64,000 nt of DNA. Source: CAXQUZ01 sp942491145. Its GTDB lineage: Bacteria; Myxococcota_A; UBA796; UBA2385. The stretch spans positions 83,413 through 147,412 of the forward strand of contig CALOBC010000060.1 of the NCBI GenBank assembly GCA_942491145.1, read 5' to 3'. The notes below the pieces were generated by a model. The model was given only the letters and a program-made list of their open reading frames with translations, was not told the origin of the DNA and searched no databases. Of this stretch, positions 61,552 through 64,000 are shown one piece after another. Position 1 is the first letter of the stretch. Each line of letters starts with the position of its first letter. Made by a program: the position numbers and the translations under genes.

Positions 61552-64000
61552 ATGATCGCCTGGCTTGTTCGCCACGCGCCTACCGTGGTGCTGTTTATCT
61601 TCTGTGTCACAGTCTTCGGGACGATCAGCTACATCACGCTGCCCCGTGAGGCTGCCCCGGACGTGAAGATCCCGGTCGTGCTCGTGTCTACCCCCTACAT
61701 TGGGGTGGCGCCGGCAGACATCGAGTCGCTTGTCACCATTCCCATCGAGAATGAGCTTGCCGGAGTCAAAGACATCAAGAAAATGTCGTCGACGTCGGCC
61801 GAGGGCGCGAGCATCATCTCGCTGGAGTTCGAGCCGTCGGTCATCATCGAAGACGCGCTTCAGCGGGTGCGGGACCGGGTCAACCGGGCGAAGCCCAAGC
61901 TGCCGGAAGATGCCGAAGAGCCGCAGATCAGAGAGATTTCGTTCTCCGACGTGCCCATCTTGCTGGTCACCATCGCTGGAGACGCCGACCTGGAGCAGCT
62001 CAAGACGCTGGCCGAGGATCTGGAAGAAGAGGTCTCCCGCATTCCGGGGGTGTTGGACACGCGGGTGTCCGGCGGACTTGAGCGAGAATACCGTGTAGAG
62101 ATTGATCCTCGACGACTGGCACTGTACGAGCTCGGCATCGCTGATGTGGTCAACGCGGTCTCACAGGAGAACGTGAACATCCCGGGCGGTGACGTGGTTG
62201 CCGGCGGCAGCAACTTCCTGCTGCGGGTGCCGGGTGAGCTCAAGTCGGCCGAAGACCTCGAGAACCTCGCCATCAAGCAAGTGGGCGAGCGTCCGGTCTT
62301 TGTGCGCGACGTGGCCAAAGTGGTCGATGGCTACGCCGATGTCGACAGCTACGCGCGGATGAACCAAGGCCAAGCGGTCTCGCTGTCGGTGACCAAGCGG
62401 TCCGGTGCGTCCATCATCGACATTGCCGATGAAGTGCGGGTTCTGGCAGACAAGCACCAGTCGACCTGGCCCAGTGCCGTGCAGTACAGGGTGCTCGCGG
62501 ACCAGTCGAAGGTCATCCGCGCGATGGTCAGCGACCTCGAGAACAACATCATCACGGCCCTCTTGCTCGTGATGGCGGTCATCGTCTTCTTCATGGGTGC
62601 CCGCAACAGCATCTTCGTTGCGTTCAGCATCCCGATGTCGATGCTGATGAGCTTTGTAGTGATCCAGTTCTTCGGGCTCACGCTCAACATGATTGTGCTG
62701 TTCAGCCTCATTCTCGCGCTCGGTATGTTGGTCGACAACGCCATCGTCATCGTCGAGAACGTCTACCGGCACATGGAAGAGGGGGCCGACACCATCACGG
62801 CGTCCATCGAGGGAACCCGCGAGGTCGCGGTCGCAGTGGCCGCGTCCACGGCCACCACCGTCGCAGCCTTTGCGCCGCTCGTGTTCTGGACCGGCATCAT
62901 GGGCCAGTTCATGGGCTACCTGCCCAAGACCATCATCATCGTGCTGCTCAGCTCGCTGGTGGTCGCGGTTGCGATGTTGCCGGTGGTGACCAGCCGTCTG
63001 CTCAAGCGTGACGAGAAGGCGAGCAAGGCCATCGCCAGCGAGGACGCAGCGGGCGCCGGCAACAACACCGGCATCATGGGTTGGTACCAGCGGGTCTTGG
63101 AAGCCAGCATTCGGCGCCGCTACATCTCGGCAGCTGCCGGTGTGGTCACCTTCCTCGTGACCCTCGTGGCGTACAGCTTCCTGAACCACGGCAGCGAGTT
63201 CTTCCCGGCCACCGACCCCGACCGGGCGACAATTGCGGTCAGCTTGCCGGACGGCACCGATCTGGAAGCCACGGACCGGGTGGTTCGCCAGGTGGAAGGG
63301 GTGCTCAGCAACACCGAGAACGTCGATGTGTTCGTGGCCGAGACCGGTGTCTCTGGCGGTGGCAGCCCGATGGCCGGATCCCAGGCCCAAGGCAACGCGG
63401 CGCGCATCACCATCGACTTCTTGCCCCACCGCAACGACGTCACCGATGGCGGGAAGGCCCGCGTCGAGAGCACCGCACTCACCATCACCCGTCTCCGCAG
63501 CCTGCTCCAAGAGATCCCCGGAGCCGACATTGAGGTGAAGCAGGAGGAGAAGGGTCCACCGGTCGGCGCAGCGATTGGCCTGGAGGTCACCGGACCCAGC
63601 TTCCACGAGGTCGGCGCCTTCGCCCAGAAGGTCAAGCGGCGCATTGCCGCCATTGAAGGCACGACCGAGATCACCGATGACTACAAGGTCGGACGGCCCG
63701 AGATGCGGCTTCGCATCGATCGCGGTGCAGCCAAGCGGGTGGGCGCATCCACGGCACAAGTGGCCAACACGGTCCGGACCGCTGTTGCCGGGGCCACCGC
63801 CACCGCCATTCGCGATGGCTCGGACGAGTACGACGTCGTGGTGTCCTTGGCTCCCGAGTACAGTGAGTCGCTCCAAGACATCCTCAACCTGCGCATTCCC
63901 GGCAAGGGCAACAGCCCCGAGACCTACCAAGTGCCCCTGTCTTCGGTCGCGGCCTACGAGCTGGCCGGCGGCGAAGGGTCCATCCGTCACATCGACCAGG
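61552..64000 (+). CDS. RND-family efflux transporter (3'-truncated)
   Basis: About 816 codons of an inner-membrane RND pump that continues beyond the window. TM1 at residues 10-30, two periplasmic repeats (the second follows about residue 540) and the TM4 region GMLVDNAIVIVENVYRHMEE are visible. The TM4 relay has Asp-Asn rather than the Asp-Asp of AcrB, as in many other RND pumps. Probably exports drugs or hydrophobic compounds with the adaptor; an outer-membrane factor may lie downstream. The start ATG is 42 bases after the adaptor stop. Confidence 0.92.
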   Translation, partial: MIAWLVRHAPTVVLFIFCVTVFGTISYITLPREAAPDVKIPVVLVSTPYIGVAPADIESLVTIPIENELAGVKDIKKMSSTSAEGASIISLEFEPSVIIEDALQRVRDRVNRAKPKLPEDAEEPQIREISFSDVPILLVTIAGDADLEQLKTLAEDLEEEVSRIPGVLDTRVSGGLEREYRVEIDPRRLALYELGIADVVNAVSQENVNIPGGDVVAGGSNFLLRVPGELKSAEDLENLAIKQVGERPVFVRDVAKVVDGYADVDSYARMNQGQAVSLSVTKRSGASIIDIADEVRVLADKHQSTWPSAVQYRVLADQSKVIRAMVSDLENNIITALLLVMAVIVFFMGARNSIFVAFSIPMSMLMSFVVIQFFGLTLNMIVLFSLILALGMLVDNAIVIVENVYRHMEEGADTITASIEGTREVAVAVAASTATTVAAFAPLVFWTGIMGQFMGYLPKTIIIVLLSSLVVAVAMLPVVTSRLLKRDEKASKAIASEDAAGAGNNTGIMGWYQRVLEASIRRRYISAAAGVVTFLVTLVAYSFLNHGSEFFPATDPDRATIAVSLPDGTDLEATDRVVRQVEGVLSNTENVDVFVAETGVSGGGSPMAGSQAQGNAARITIDFLPHRNDVTDGGKARVESTALTITRLRSLLQEIPGADIEVKQEEKGPPVGAAIGLEVTGPSFHEVGAFAQKVKRRIAAIEGTTEITDDYKVGRPEMRLRIDRGAAKRVGASTAQVANTVRTAVAGATATAIRDGSDEYDVVVSLAPEYSESLQDILNLRIPGKGNSPETYQVPLSSVAAYELAGGEGSIRHIDQ

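Noticed and set aside
62161..63990. 609-codon open frame on the minus strand
   Set aside because: Antisense to the RND pump, whose domains are unmistakable; the frame is His/Asp/Gly-rich without any family motif.

Overview
The window looks like a chromosomal segment from a GC-rich, Gram-negative, flagellated bacterium of the former Deltaproteobacteria, most likely Myxococcota-like. The evidence is a GspN of the type found next to GspL/GspM in delta-group type II secretion clusters, a lipoprotein with a MopE-type calcium/metal-binding aspartate motif, a receiver-DUF4388-TPR style regulator, and genes for P- and L-rings (flgI, flgH), which imply an outer membrane. The lineage is an inference from gene content. 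No rRNA, tRNA, CRISPR array, insertion sequence or integrase was recognised.

Layout. (1) 1-2994, plus strand: the end of a type II secretion operon (gspL partial, gspM, gspN). (2) 3048-5150, minus: a large response regulator, divergent from pabB-thiE (5193-7081, plus). (3) 7295-16055, plus: mltD-like lytic transglycosylase with three LysM repeats, then moeA-mobA, an orphan gene, mrp, moaA (molybdenum cofactor and Fe-S carrier functions) and a SprT-like/DUF2786 protein. (4) 16172-21147, plus: a UPF0104 membrane protein, an exported barrel-like protein and a large protein joining an M1-peptidase-like region to a putative outer-membrane barrel. (5) 21166-22704, minus: an Ig-like/MopE/PPC-like lipoprotein. 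(6) 22784-59570: about 37 kb of flagellar genes, all on the minus strand. (7) 59834-64000, plus: tetR, an RND adaptor lipoprotein and the start of an RND pump, with a TetR-type palindrome upstream.

The flagellar block, read in its own direction, is flhA, fliA, flgF, flgG, flgA, flgH, flgI, flgJ(M23), flgM, flgN, flgK, flgL, fliC, fliD, fliS, a small FliT-like gene, an outer-membrane-like gene, a large periplasmic TPR gene, flgB, flgC, fliE, fliF, fliG, fliH, fliI, fliJ, motE-like, fliK, flgD, the TIGR02530-type gene, flgE, motA, motB, fliL, fliM, fliN, fliO, fliP, fliQ, fliR, flhB. It supplies export gate, ATPase complex, MS-ring, switch, rod, P/L rings, hook, junction proteins, filament, cap, chaperones, stator and the FliA/FlgM checkpoint. 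No chemotaxis genes, flhF/flhG, fliW or NtrC-type flagellar activator lie in the window. The second half follows the fla/che order known from Firmicutes and spirochaetes.

The best candidate for something undescribed is the pair inserted between fliS and flgB: an exported 744-residue protein with an N-terminal beta domain and a long TPR superhelix, resembling in architecture the Campylobacterota motor scaffold PflA, translationally coupled to a small outer-membrane-like protein. Further oddities are a FliM without the N-terminal CheY-binding peptide, a FlgJ carrying an intact M23 peptidase, and an FlgH without a lipobox cysteine.
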